DNA from: Lichenifustis flavocetrariae
GTDB taxonomy: Bacteria > Pseudomonadota > Alphaproteobacteria > Rhizobiales > Beijerinckiaceae
DNA length: 64,000 nt
NCBI RefSeq assembly: GCF_026130545.1
Contig: NZ_JAMOIM010000011.1
Coordinates: 1-64,000, forward strand
Direction of reading: 5' to 3'
Shown here: piece by piece, positions 18,641 through 27,634 of the stretch
How the letters are laid out: every line of letters begins with the position of its first letter
Position numbering within the stretch: the stretch's first letter is position 1
Translations under genes and position numbers: made by a program
Notes under the pieces: generated by a model
The model's database searches: none
The model's input: only the letters and a program-made list of their open reading frames with translations
What the model was told of the DNA's origin: nothing

Positions 18641-20179
18641 ATGAACAGTCTCGGCACCGCAGGCCGGCAGGATGCCCCCCTGCTCGAGCTGAAGGGAATT
18701 TCCAAGCGTTTCACCGGCGTACGGGCGCTCGATGGCGTCGATCTCGACGTCCGGGCCGGCGAGCTTCACGTGCTGTTCGGCGAGAATGGCGCAGGGAAGT
18801 CCACCCTCATCAATGTCATTTCGGGCAGCTTTCCGCCTGATGAAGGCACGTTCCGCTTCGGCGGGGAAGAGATCCACGATCTGACGCCGCATCGGGCGCG
18901 GGCGATCGGCATCTCGCCTGTGTTCCAGGAGTTTTCCCTCGTGCCGAGCCTGAGCGTCGAAGACAACCTGTTCCTCGGACGCGAGATCGCAGCCGGCGGC
19001 GTGCTCAATGCACGGCGGATGCGCAAGCGGGCGCGCACGCTGATCGACGAACTCGGCTTCGATCTCGATCCGTCGCGCCGCGTCGACGACCTGTCGCGCG
19101 CCCACCAGCAGATGACCGAGATCGCCAAGGCGCTGCTTGGCCGCGTGCGGCTGCTGATCCTCGACGAACCCACCGCCTCACTGACCGAGCGGGAAACCGG
19201 ACGCCTTTTCGAGCTCATTGTGAAGCTTAAGACCGAAGGCGTGGGCTTGATCTACGTCTCCCATCGGATGCGGGAAATCCGCGCTTTGGCCGACCGGGTG
19301 ACCGTGCTGCGCGACGGCCGCCACATCCGTACGCTCGATGCCGCGTCGGCCTCGGACGGCGATCTGGTCGAGCTGATGACGGGCCGCAAGATCGACGTTC
19401 TGTTTCCGGCCATTCCGCATGCGCCGGGTGCCGTCACCCTCGACGTCGAGAATCTGACGACGGCTGACGGCGCCGTGCAGGGCGTCAATTTCCACGCCAG
19501 GGCTGGCGAGATCACAGGCATTGCGGGCCTTGTCGGCTGCGGCAAGTCCGAGCTGGTCCGCGCCATCTACGGGATCGACGCCATCGTGGACGGGATGGTA
19601 CGACTGCATGGACATTCCGTCGAGCAGTCCGGCCCTCGGGAGAGCCTACGTCGTGGCGTAGCTTACTTCCCGGCCAACCGCGTGGCCGAAGGCCTCGCCC
19701 TGTCACGCCCAATCCGCGAGAACTCCTCGATGACGGCGCTGGATCTCGACCGTTTCGCCCGGTTAGGTTTCCTGAGACCGCGCGCAGAGCGCAGGGCGAT
19801 CTCGGTCGTCATGGAGCGGCTGAAGCTCAGGCCGCCTGACATCGAACGCAACGCCGGGGCGCTTTCGGGCGGCAACCGTCAGAAGGTGATGCTGGGCCGC
19901 GCCCTTACGCGCGACCTGCAGGTCTTCCTGTTCGATGAGCCGAGCGTGGGCATCGACGTCGGCGCCAAGGTCGAGGTCTACGAATTCATGAAGCATCTGG
20001 TCGAGACCGGTGCAGCCGTGGTGGTGGTCTCCTCCGAACTGCCGGAAGTGCTGGCCCTGTCGAACCGCCTTTACGTCATGCATCAGGGTCGCATCGCGGC
20101 CGAACTCTCGGGCGACGACAAGACCGAGCAGAACGTGCTCGCGAGTTTTTTCCAGGATCACGGGCGGGAGGCTGCATGA
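18641..20179 (+). CDS. Ribose-type ABC transporter ATP-binding protein (two ATPase domains)
   Basis: A 512-residue tandem ATPase of the RbsA/MglA type. First domain: Walker A GENGAGKST, a signature drifted to LSRAHQQ, Walker B LLILDEPTAS. Second domain: degenerate Walker A GLVGCGKSE, signature LSGGNRQK, Walker B LFDEPSVGID. The degenerate second Walker A is normal for this family. The ATG at 18641 is preferred over a GTG at 18614. The stop overlaps the first permease start (ATGA). It energises uptake of the TorT-like protein's ligand. Confidence 0.9.
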   Translation: MNSLGTAGRQDAPLLELKGISKRFTGVRALDGVDLDVRAGELHVLFGENGAGKSTLINVISGSFPPDEGTFRFGGEEIHDLTPHRARAIGISPVFQEFSLVPSLSVEDNLFLGREIAAGGVLNARRMRKRARTLIDELGFDLDPSRRVDDLSRAHQQMTEIAKALLGRVRLLILDEPTASLTERETGRLFELIVKLKTEGVGLIYVSHRMREIRALADRVTVLRDGRHIRTLDAASASDGDLVELMTGRKIDVLFPAIPHAPGAVTLDVENLTTADGAVQGVNFHARAGEITGIAGLVGCGKSELVRAIYGIDAIVDGMVRLHGHSVEQSGPRESLRRGVAYFPANRVAEGLALSRPIRENSSMTALDLDRFARLGFLRPRAERRAISVVMERLKLRPPDIERNAGALSGGNRQKVMLGRALTRDLQVFLFDEPSVGIDVGAKVEVYEFMKHLVETGAAVVVVSSELPEVLALSNRLYVMHQGRIAAELSGDDKTEQNVLASFFQDHGREAA

Positions 20180-21192
20180 GTTCCGCGGTCGCGGCGTATC
20201 CGCGCCTTGAGCGGCACCCTGGCTTCGGCCTTCTCGGACGCCTCGGTATTCTGCCGGCGCTGCTGCTCGCGGTCGTGATCGGAATGTCGGCGGCCGATCC
20301 GCACTTCTACGGGCCGATCAATATCCTCAATATTCTGCGCAACACGGCCTTTCTCACCATCGTGGCTTTTGGACAGTCGTTGGTGATCATCGGCGGTGGG
20401 TTCGATTTGTCCGTGGGGGCCATCGTGGCGCTGGCAAGCGTGGTCGCTGCGAAAGCCATGGCGGGACTCGGCGCATCCGTTCCCGGTCAGGACGCCACGA
20501 TCATCGCGGGCGGCGTCGCAGCGGGTCTCGGCTGCGGCCTGGCCGCTGGCATCGTCAATGGGCTCTGTGTCGCGAAACTCCGGGTGACCGGCTTCGTCGT
20601 TACGCTCGGCACAATGTCCGCCGTGACTGGGCTGGGGCTGATGCTGACCAACGGCATTCCGGTCTACGGTATGCCCGACAGTTTCGTGAAGGGATTCGGG
20701 CGCGCCCAGCTTCTCGGCCTTCCAACCGCCGTCTATGCGGCTCTGCTGATCCTGGCGCTCATGATCTTCGTGCAACGGCGCACGCTGTTCGGTCGATACA
20801 ACTACGCGATCGGCGGCAATGTCGAGGCCGCGGTGGTGTCCGGCGTCTCTATCGGGTGGCATGTGATCGCCGCCTATGCGGTCTCCGGGCTTCTCGCCGC
20901 CGCGACCGGACTGTTGCTGACGGCCCAGGTCGGTTCCGGGCAGGCGAGCTTTGGCGGCGACCGCATGATGCTGCAATCGATCGCCGCTGCGGTGATCGGC
21001 GGGGTCAGTCTTCGGGGTGGCGTCGGCAGGGTGGAGATCGTCGCCATCAGCGCGCTCTTCCTCTCCATCCTGAGCAACGCGGTCAACCTCCTGCACATCG
21101 ACTCCCGCATCCAGCCCATCATCCTCGGTTTGATCATGGTGGTGGCCGTCGCACTCGATGAGGCGAGCCGGCGGAGGAAGGCCCGTGTCTGA
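20176..21192 (+). CDS. Ribose-type ABC transporter permease 1
   Basis: A 338-residue inner-membrane permease of the RbsC family, with about eight to ten hydrophobic segments. It has the signature region VIIGGGFDLSVGAIVALASV and, near the C-terminus, AAVIGGVSLRGGVGRVEIVA. The ATG overlaps the ATPase stop by four bases. It forms a heterodimeric channel with the next gene's product. Confidence 0.9.
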   Translation: MSSAVAAYPRLERHPGFGLLGRLGILPALLLAVVIGMSAADPHFYGPINILNILRNTAFLTIVAFGQSLVIIGGGFDLSVGAIVALASVVAAKAMAGLGASVPGQDATIIAGGVAAGLGCGLAAGIVNGLCVAKLRVTGFVVTLGTMSAVTGLGLMLTNGIPVYGMPDSFVKGFGRAQLLGLPTAVYAALLILALMIFVQRRTLFGRYNYAIGGNVEAAVVSGVSIGWHVIAAYAVSGLLAAATGLLLTAQVGSGQASFGGDRMMLQSIAAAVIGGVSLRGGVGRVEIVAISALFLSILSNAVNLLHIDSRIQPIILGLIMVVAVALDEASRRRKARV

Positions 21193-22201
21193 CGCCGAGA
21201 CGTCCTCCGATATGGCGCTCGGTGCGACGCGAGAGCTCCGCTCCGCGGTTCGCCGGTCGCTTGTTCAAGCAGCATTGCCGATCGCTCTCCTGATGCTGCT
21301 GCTTGGCTTCGCGATCGTAGACGTCCGGGTGCTGTCGCCCGCGAACCTGATGAACATCGCGCAGCAGACCGGTTATCTGGCGCTGTTTGCCATGGCCCAG
21401 ACCGTGGTGATCCTGACCCGTGGTTTCGACCTGTCGCTCGGCCCGACGGTGTCGGCCGTCAGCGTCGGGGCGGCTCTCGCCATGGCGTCCGGCACCTCGG
21501 CCCATCAGGGGCCGAGCGTCATCCTGCTGCTCGGGCTCGGGGCTGGGTTCGTGCTCGGCGCCGCCTGCGGTCTCTTTAACGGCAGCGTGGTGGCGCTGCT
21601 TGGCGTCAACCCCTTCGTGGCGACGCTGGGCAGCTATAATATCGCCATCGGCATCGCCACGACGATATCGGGCGGTCGTCCCGTGCAAGGCGTGCCGGAT
21701 GTCTTCACCCAACTGTTCTACGGCGGCACGCTGTTCGGCGTGCCGGCCGTCGTCATCATAGCGCTGATTTTGGGCGTCATCCTCCACATCGTGCTGACCC
21801 GCAGCGTGTTCGGTCGCTCCCTTTACCTCATCGGTACCAACCCGCGTGCGGCAATGGTGGCGGGCCTTCCCGTGAAGCGGATTCTGGTCACCACCTATCT
21901 GCTGTGCTCCGGGATCGCGGCGCTCGGCGCCCTGATGCTGACAGCGCGAACCGGCTCTGGCGAACCGAACCTCGGCGGATCGTTATCGCTGCAGGCCACT
22001 GCCGCAGCCGTTATCGGCGGCACCAGCCTTGCGGGGGGCAAGGGTGGGGTCGGCACCGCCGTCCTCGGCGCCCTGTTCGTCACCATTCTCTCGAATGGCA
22101 TGAACCTTGTGCGCATCGATGGCTACGTGCAAATGGTGGTGCTCGGCGCCATCGTGATCGCCGGGGTCGTACTCGACCGTGCCCGACTGGAGCAGCGATG
22201 A
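21185..22201 (+). CDS. Ribose-type ABC transporter permease 2
   Basis: A 338-residue RbsC-like permease with VVILTRGFDLSLGPTVSAVS and AAVIGGTSLAGGKGGVGTAV. The GTG at 21185 overlaps the first permease's end by eight bases and has AGGAAGG in front of it. Two distinct permeases indicate a heteromeric translocation pore. The stop overlaps the FAD-subunit start (ATGA), which physically links importer and oxidase genes in one transcript. Confidence 0.9.
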   Translation: MSDAETSSDMALGATRELRSAVRRSLVQAALPIALLMLLLGFAIVDVRVLSPANLMNIAQQTGYLALFAMAQTVVILTRGFDLSLGPTVSAVSVGAALAMASGTSAHQGPSVILLLGLGAGFVLGAACGLFNGSVVALLGVNPFVATLGSYNIAIGIATTISGGRPVQGVPDVFTQLFYGGTLFGVPAVVIIALILGVILHIVLTRSVFGRSLYLIGTNPRAAMVAGLPVKRILVTTYLLCSGIAALGALMLTARTGSGEPNLGGSLSLQATAAAVIGGTSLAGGKGGVGTAVLGALFVTILSNGMNLVRIDGYVQMVVLGAIVIAGVVLDRARLEQR

Positions 22202-23091
22202 GCATCTTTTCGCCGCTCGTCCTGCACCAGCCGGCGTCGATTTCTGAGGCCGTGGCTCTGCTGGCTGCGGGGGGACGCGACTGCGCCCCTCTCGCGGGCG
22301 GCACATGGATTATGCGGGCACCGATCCGCCATGAAGCGCCGCCGCCCGTCTTCGTGTCATTGTCAAAGATCTCCGCATTGAGCGCCATCGCAATCTCCGA
22401 AGAACGCGTCGAACTCGGTGCTGCAGTCACTCATGCGGCGCTCGCGGAGGCCGTCGCGGGCTACCCGGACCTTCAGGTGCTCGCCGAGGCCGCCGGCCGC
22501 TCGGCCAATCCTGCGATCCGGGCGACCGCGACGATCGGTGGCAACCTGTGCACGACGAGCTTTCCGGCTGCCGATCTGTTGCCGGCTTTGCTGAGCCTCG
22601 ACGCCGAGGTGGACCTCGCCCGATCGCAGGGCCGTGAGCGCCTCAGCCTCGAAGTTTTCCTGGAACGTCGAGCGGCCCTTGTGCCCGGCTGGCTGCTGAC
22701 CAGGGTCGTCGTCCCGCGCGAGGCAGGGCGGAGCGCGCATGCGCGCCTGCCACTCCGTAAGGCCGGGGATTACCCTGTCGCCATCGTCAGCGTCGCGATC
22801 AGGCTTTGCGAGCGCGACCGCGTCACGAAAGCCTGTGTGGCAATCGGCGCTGTCGAAACCGTGGCGCGACGCTGGCGGAGCCTCGAAGCCGTGCTGCTAG
22901 GCGAGCCGGTCGATCCGGAACGTGCCGGCGCGGCAGCCGAGCGCCTTCTGTACGAGATTACGGGACGTGAGGGCATCGAGGCGCCTGGCTGGTACCGCGT
23001 CCACGTGTTGCCGTCCCTCGTCCGCCGTGCCATGGCCGGCATTGCAGAGTCACTCTCGTCAGGGAATTCGCGCCCATGCCGCTCGCCTTGA
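22198..23091 (+). CDS. Molybdenum hydroxylase FAD-binding subunit (CoxM/XdhB-like)
   Basis: A 297-residue medium subunit of the xanthine dehydrogenase/CO dehydrogenase family. FAD-binding motifs are seen at LAGGTWIMRAPIRHE near residue 36 (the usual AGGTxL is altered to AGGTWI) and ATIGGNLCTTSFPAADLLPA near residue 105. It accepts electrons from the iron-sulfur subunit and passes them to an acceptor. The start overlaps the permease stop. The end overlaps the 2Fe-2S subunit start by 16 bases. Confidence 0.88.
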   Translation: MSIFSPLVLHQPASISEAVALLAAGGRDCAPLAGGTWIMRAPIRHEAPPPVFVSLSKISALSAIAISEERVELGAAVTHAALAEAVAGYPDLQVLAEAAGRSANPAIRATATIGGNLCTTSFPAADLLPALLSLDAEVDLARSQGRERLSLEVFLERRAALVPGWLLTRVVVPREAGRSAHARLPLRKAGDYPVAIVSVAIRLCERDRVTKACVAIGAVETVARRWRSLEAVLLGEPVDPERAGAAAERLLYEITGREGIEAPGWYRVHVLPSLVRRAMAGIAESLSSGNSRPCRSP

Positions 23092-23558
23092 CTGTCAACG
23101 GGGAGGTCCGCCTCTCCAACGCGGGACCGATGACCCCGCTCCTCGACATCCTGCGCGAGGAGTTCCAGTTGACGGGCGCGAAGCCCGTTTGCCGAGAGGG
23201 TTTCTGCGGCGCCTGCATGGTGCTGCGTGATGGGCGGCCCATCTTGTCCTGCCTGACCCCTGCTGGCCTGGTCGAAGGAAGCGACATCTGCACGATCGAA
23301 GGCCTGTCGCCCGGTGGCACCCTGACGCCGCTGCAGGACGCCCTCGAGTCCCACGACGCCGTCCAATGCGGGATGTGCTTTCCTGGCATGGTGATCACCT
23401 TAACCCACGCCCTGAGGCGGACACACGACCTCACCGACGCCGAGGTTCGGCAAGCTCTCGTGGGCAACATCTGCCGTTGCACAGGCTACGAACGCATCGT
23501 CGCCGCCGCACTGGCGATCGCCGCTGCTCATGGTCCGGAGGCGGCCCGCGATGGTTGA
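23076..23558 (+). CDS. Molybdenum hydroxylase 2Fe-2S subunit (CoxS/XdhC-like)
   Basis: A 160-residue small subunit. The plant-ferredoxin-type cluster ligands are in CREGFCGAC and a fourth Cys 12 residues later (ILSC). The second cluster is bound by CGMC and CRC (NICRCTGY) in the C-terminal helical domain. It carries electrons from the molybdenum site to FAD. It overlaps its neighbours on both sides. Confidence 0.92.
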   Translation: MPLALTVNGEVRLSNAGPMTPLLDILREEFQLTGAKPVCREGFCGACMVLRDGRPILSCLTPAGLVEGSDICTIEGLSPGGTLTPLQDALESHDAVQCGMCFPGMVITLTHALRRTHDLTDAEVRQALVGNICRCTGYERIVAAALAIAAAHGPEAARDG

Positions 23559-25935
23559 TCCTGCCGACACCGTCATGAATTTCCGCCGCCGCGACGCGCG
23601 CGACAAGCTCACCGGGCGCACGCGCTTCACCATCGATCGCTTCCCGGCGGGTCTGCTGCACGGCGCGGTGTTGCGCGCCGGCGTAGCCTCGGGCATTTTG
23701 CGCAAACTCGATGTCAGCCGGGCCGCGACGATGCCGGGCGTGCGCGCCGTAGTGACGGCGGGCGATGCGCCGGGGCGGATCGGCATCGGCATCGCCGACC
23801 ATCCGCTCTTCGTCGTGGATCGGGTCCGCTACCATGGGGAGCCGCTGGCAGCTATAGCGGCCGATACGTTCGATCAGGCGCAGGCCGCGCTTGCTGCCAT
23901 TGTCTTCGACATCGCGCCGATGCCGGCCGTACTCGACATGGAAGCGGCTCTCGCCGCAGAGGCGCCGCTGGTGCACCCCGACTGGCGGAGCTACGAGGTT
24001 CTCTTCGCAGGCGGCGCGCGGGGCGGCAATGTCGCCTGGGAGGCGACCGCCGTGCGCGGCGACGTCGATGCGGCCTTCGCCCGGCCTGACGTGACGATCG
24101 TCGATAGCGCCTTTCGGGTCGGCCGCCAGAACCACGTCGCCTTCGAGCCGCGCGCCGCCATCGCCGCTTTCGAGGATGGCCGCCTCCATATCGAGACCTC
24201 GACCCAGGTGCCTTGGACGGTGCGCAACGGTACGGCACGGCTACTCGGCATCCGCGCTTCCGCGGTACGGGTCACGGTTCCGCCGGTTGGCGGCGGCTTC
24301 GGGCTCAAGTTCGACCTCGCCATCGAGCCTTTCGCGGCGCTGCTCGCGCGGAAGAGCGGCCGTCCGGTCCGCCTCGTGAATTCCCGCGAGGAGGAGATGC
24401 TGACCTGCCTGTTCCGTGAGAATGCCGAGATCCGTATACGCTCAGCGGTCACAAAGGCCGGCGAGATCCTCGGCCGGGAGGCGGTTGTGCTGATGGATTG
24501 CGGTGCCTATGGGGGCGAGCAGATCTTTCTTACCACCATGACGGCGCACACGCTGGGAGGCAATTATCGGGTGGGTGCGACGCGGCTGGTGTCGCGCGCT
24601 ATCTACACCAACACGGCCCCGAACGGCGCCTTCCGGGCCTGCAACGGCGTCTACAACACCTTTGCGCTCGAGCGGCATACCGATGAGATCGCGGCGGCGA
24701 TCGGCATGGACCCGCTCGCCTTCCGCCGCCGCAACGTTCTTGGCGACGGCGCGCTAGGCGCAACCGGCCAAATCTTCGAAGGTGACGTGCTCGGCCCCAT
24801 GCTCGATCGGATGGCGGAGCTGCGGGCCGACGCGCCGGACCTTGTTCCGGGTGACGACGGCCGGCTCTACGGGCGAGCCACGACGGTCGGCACATGGTTC
24901 GTCTTCGTCGGGCCCTCGGCCGCGACGGTGAACATGAACGCCGACGGGAGCGCGACCCTGGTAACGTCCGGGGTCGAGATCGGCTCGGGATCGACCATGC
25001 AGGCCTTGCCGCAGATCGTGGCCGGCGTACTTGGGATCCGGCCCGACGACGTGGTGGTGCGGAGTGCCGACACCGACGCGGCCGGCTACGACGTCGGAGT
25101 GGGCGGCGGCCGGACTACGGTGTCGCTCGGCGCCGCGAGCTTGAAGGCGGCCACCGAGGTACGCGGCAAGTTGCTCGCCGTCGCGGCCGCGATGATGGAT
25201 GTCGCGCCCGACGATCTCGTCATGCGCGACGGTCGCATCGAGCGTCCGGGCGCGAACCGTTACGGTTATTCGATTGCCGAAGTCGCGGCTCGGGCCCAGG
25301 CGCTGCAAGGGCCTGTGGCCGGAACCGGCGCCTTCACGGGTCAGGGCGTCAAGGCCATGGTAGGCTGCGCGGCGGGCCACTTCCTCGACGCGATCGATAT
25401 CCCGGTTTTCGCCGTTCACGACTGCGACGTGGCGGTTGACCGCGAGACCGGCCACGTCGAGGTCCTGGGCTATCGTGTGGTCCAGGATGTCGGCCGCGCC
25501 CTCAACCCGAGCGCAGTCGGGGGGCAGATCCAGGGCGGCGTCGTGCAGGGACTTGGCTACGCGCTGCATGAAGATGTGACGATCGGCTCGGACGGCTGCG
25601 TCCGCCAGTCCGGTTTCGAAACCTACCGGCTGCCGCTCGCGGGCGACGTCGTGCCGGTCGCGATCAGCCTCTACGAGGGCGCGCCGTCATCGGGCCCACT
25701 CGGCACCAAGGGCGCCGGCGAAGTGCCGATCCTCAATGTCGGAGCGACTGTCGCCTGCGCGGTGGCCAATGCCACCGGCTTGCGGGTGCAGGAACTACCG
25801 TTGACGCCGCCACGCGTGCTCGAACGGCTGCTCGGGCGCAAGCCGGACCTGGCATTCCCGCACATCGCCGAGCGCTGGGCCGACAATCTCCTGCATCCGC
25901 ATGGGCAGAGTACGGGGTCGGGAGACGGTGGGTGA
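23551..25935 (+). CDS. Molybdenum hydroxylase large subunit (CoxL/XdhA-like)
   Basis: A 794-residue molybdopterin-cytosine-dinucleotide-type catalytic subunit. The N-terminal Ald_Xan_dh_C-like region (KLTGRTRFTIDRFPAGLLHG) is followed by VGGGFGLKFDLAIEPFAALL, the cofactor segment PNGAFRACNGVYNTFALE and the catalytic Glu in GTKGAGEVPILNVGA. The CO dehydrogenase active-site loop (AYRCSFR) is absent at the corresponding place, so this is an organic-substrate hydroxylase. Such enzymes add oxygen from water to an N-heterocycle or aldehyde. It is the last intact gene of the operon. Confidence 0.9.
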   Translation: MVDPADTVMNFRRRDARDKLTGRTRFTIDRFPAGLLHGAVLRAGVASGILRKLDVSRAATMPGVRAVVTAGDAPGRIGIGIADHPLFVVDRVRYHGEPLAAIAADTFDQAQAALAAIVFDIAPMPAVLDMEAALAAEAPLVHPDWRSYEVLFAGGARGGNVAWEATAVRGDVDAAFARPDVTIVDSAFRVGRQNHVAFEPRAAIAAFEDGRLHIETSTQVPWTVRNGTARLLGIRASAVRVTVPPVGGGFGLKFDLAIEPFAALLARKSGRPVRLVNSREEEMLTCLFRENAEIRIRSAVTKAGEILGREAVVLMDCGAYGGEQIFLTTMTAHTLGGNYRVGATRLVSRAIYTNTAPNGAFRACNGVYNTFALERHTDEIAAAIGMDPLAFRRRNVLGDGALGATGQIFEGDVLGPMLDRMAELRADAPDLVPGDDGRLYGRATTVGTWFVFVGPSAATVNMNADGSATLVTSGVEIGSGSTMQALPQIVAGVLGIRPDDVVVRSADTDAAGYDVGVGGGRTTVSLGAASLKAATEVRGKLLAVAAAMMDVAPDDLVMRDGRIERPGANRYGYSIAEVAARAQALQGPVAGTGAFTGQGVKAMVGCAAGHFLDAIDIPVFAVHDCDVAVDRETGHVEVLGYRVVQDVGRALNPSAVGGQIQGGVVQGLGYALHEDVTIGSDGCVRQSGFETYRLPLAGDVVPVAISLYEGAPSSGPLGTKGAGEVPILNVGATVACAVANATGLRVQELPLTPPRVLERLLGRKPDLAFPHIAERWADNLLHPHGQSTGSGDGG

Positions 25936-26700
25936 GGGGCAAACCACGACGGCAGCGGCTCAGCCTGCGGTCCTGACCACCGACGTCCCACGCTTGGAGG
26001 ACGCCGAAGCGACCCGCCTCGCGCAGGAGCTCTTCGGCATCTCGGGGCGGGTCGCCCGGCTGACGAGCGAGCGGGACGCCAACTTCCAAGTTGAGGCGCC
26101 GGACGGGCGCGCCTTCGTTCTGAAACTCAGCAACGCGGCCGAGGACCCGGCGATCACCAATTTTTAGACTGCGGCGCTGCGGCACATCGAGCGATGCTCG
26201 CCCGGTCTGCCCGTACCGTTCGTCTGCGCTTCCTTGGCGGGCGAGGACGAGACCACGGTCACGATTGCGGCTGGCTCGCGCCATGTTGTCCGCCTGCTCA
26301 CCTATCTCCGAGGGGAACCCCTGCACCGCGTGGTCCCCTCCTTGCCGCAGGCCGCCAACCTCGGTCGCTGCCTCGCTGGGATCGGGCTCTCGCTTCGCGA
26401 CTTCCGGCCGCCGATCATGATCTGCTCTGGGATCTCAAGGGCGCCGCTCGCCTACGGCCTCTGCTGCCACATGTGGCCTCGGACAGCCGTGCCCTCGTTG
26501 CACGGCGGCTCGACCACCTAGAGGATAACATACTGCCGCGCCTTGCCAAGCTGCGGCGGCAGGTGGTGCACAACGATCTCAATCCCCACAATGTACCCGT
26601 CGATCCGGCCTACACGGACCGCGTCACCGGCATCCTCGAATTCGGCGACATGGTGGACACGCATCGGGTCAACCACGTCGCCGTGGGCGCCGCCTACCAG
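25928..26700 (+). pseudogene. Aminoglycoside-phosphotransferase-like kinase, nonsense and frameshift
   Basis: The GTG at 25928 overlaps the oxidase stop, and the frame matches the N-terminus of the hydroxylysine-kinase-like phosphotransferases (ERDANFQVEAPDGRAFVLKL). A TAG at 26165-26167 stands where the family has Gln in NFQTAALLHI, a one-base change from CAG. The same frame continues to about 26402 (RLLTYLRGEPLHRV). There it shifts to another frame carrying the catalytic loop VVHNDLNPHNV and ILEFGDMVDT. The C-terminus is lost after about 26700. It was once the tenth gene of the operon. Confidence 0.8.
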
Positions 26701-26756
26701 GTCGGCTGCCCCGACATGATTGGACAGATCGCCGCCTTCGGGGCGCCTACCATGCC

Positions 26757-26913
26757 GCCTACCCCGCTCGATCGGCCACTCTCAGTAGACCATCTTGCCG
26801 GCCGCAAGCGCGGGCTCGAACAGGGCCCGGTGGTGGGGCACCTTCACGCAAACCATGATGAGATGGACGGCCGGATCGCGCCCCAGAGCGGCAACGTCGG
26901 CATAGGCTTCGGG
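26757..26913 (-). pseudogene. Gfo/Idh/MocA oxidoreductase fragment
   Basis: On the minus strand about 50 codons read PEAYADVAALGRDPAVHLIM, VCVKVPHHRALFEPALAAGK, MVY, then a stop and EWPIERGR. This is the Rossmann-fold stretch of Gfo/Idh/MocA dehydrogenases, where VYCEWPL is usual; a TGC to TGA change explains the stop. Both ends are missing. It abuts the kinase remnant head to head, so two decayed genes meet here. Confidence 0.65.
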
Positions 26914-27097
26914 GACTCAGAACTCGGCCGCTGCGGTCTCCGCAGACTCGAGGCGACGCTATCTGTCAGGTCAAGTACAAACTACTACATTTGGGCCGAC
27001 ACGGCCTTTCGCATCACGGCGATCGCCGGCCGCCGCTCCAGGATCTAGCGGATCGTCTCGGGACTGGGAGACTGGCGCACATGAACCGAAAACACCA

Positions 27098-27295
27098 TCA
27101 GTCCGCCATCACGAGCCCGACCGTGATCCCTGCAATTGCGCCGCCTAAGAGCATGTAGCCGATCAGCAAGAAGGCGAAGAGGTTGGAGACCTCCTTTTGC
27201 TCCTTTCGCCGCAAAGCTTTTGCCCTAATCCCGGCGCAGTCGGCACGGTAGCCTTCGTACCAGCGTATCCAAGGGTCGGCGCCTGGGTCGATCAT
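27098..27295 (-). CDS. Small single-pass membrane protein, hypothetical
   Basis: A 65-residue frame with a charged N-terminal half (IRAKALRRKEQKEVSN) and one long hydrophobic segment, LFAFLLIGYMLLGGAIAGIT, ending in VMAD. No strong ribosome-binding site is seen. The charge pattern supports a real inner-membrane protein, but no family is recognised. Confidence 0.4.
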   Translation of the reverse strand: MIDPGADPWIRWYEGYRADCAGIRAKALRRKEQKEVSNLFAFLLIGYMLLGGAIAGITVGLVMAD

Positions 27296-27391
27296 TGCGG
27301 CAGTGGGCCTCTCTGTCGAAGCAACTCTAAGCAGGCGCGGAGCTTTACGAGCGCCCCAATCGTGGTCAAGAGTTGACAGTGCCGCTCACGA

Positions 27392-27634
27392 TTACCGGAC
27401 CTCGGCTGCCCTCTTCCCACCCGGATAAAACTCAGCACATCCAGGGCTGACGAGCTTCTTCTTGTCCTTCATGCAGGCTCGGGCCTGATCGGCATCCAGC
27501 ATCGCCTCGGGGCAAAGCCGGACCACGTCACCGAGGCACGCAAGCCGGGCCTGAGCGTACCGGTCTTCCTCTTGGGCGATCGCGCCACTGGCCAGCATCG
27601 CCAGCACTACCGCTCCCACGATCCGTCCGAGCAT
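27392..27634 (-). CDS. Small periplasmic cysteine-rich protein
   Basis: An 80-residue protein with a signal peptide ending SGAIAQ. The ATG at 27634 has a textbook GGAGG seven bases upstream, so the longer open frame is not used. The mature part holds ARLACLGDVVRLCPEAMLDA, then ACMKDKKKLVSPGC. This resembles one unit of the Cys-rich repeat family (PF00839-like), found in many alphaproteobacterial exported proteins of unknown role. Confidence 0.75.
   Translation of the reverse strand: MLGRIVGAVVLAMLASGAIAQEEDRYAQARLACLGDVVRLCPEAMLDADQARACMKDKKKLVSPGCAEFYPGGKRAAEVR

Noticed and set aside
23551-25935. Carbon monoxide dehydrogenase large subunit
   Set aside because: The AYRCSFR active-site loop of true CO dehydrogenases is not present; this is a general molybdenum hydroxylase.
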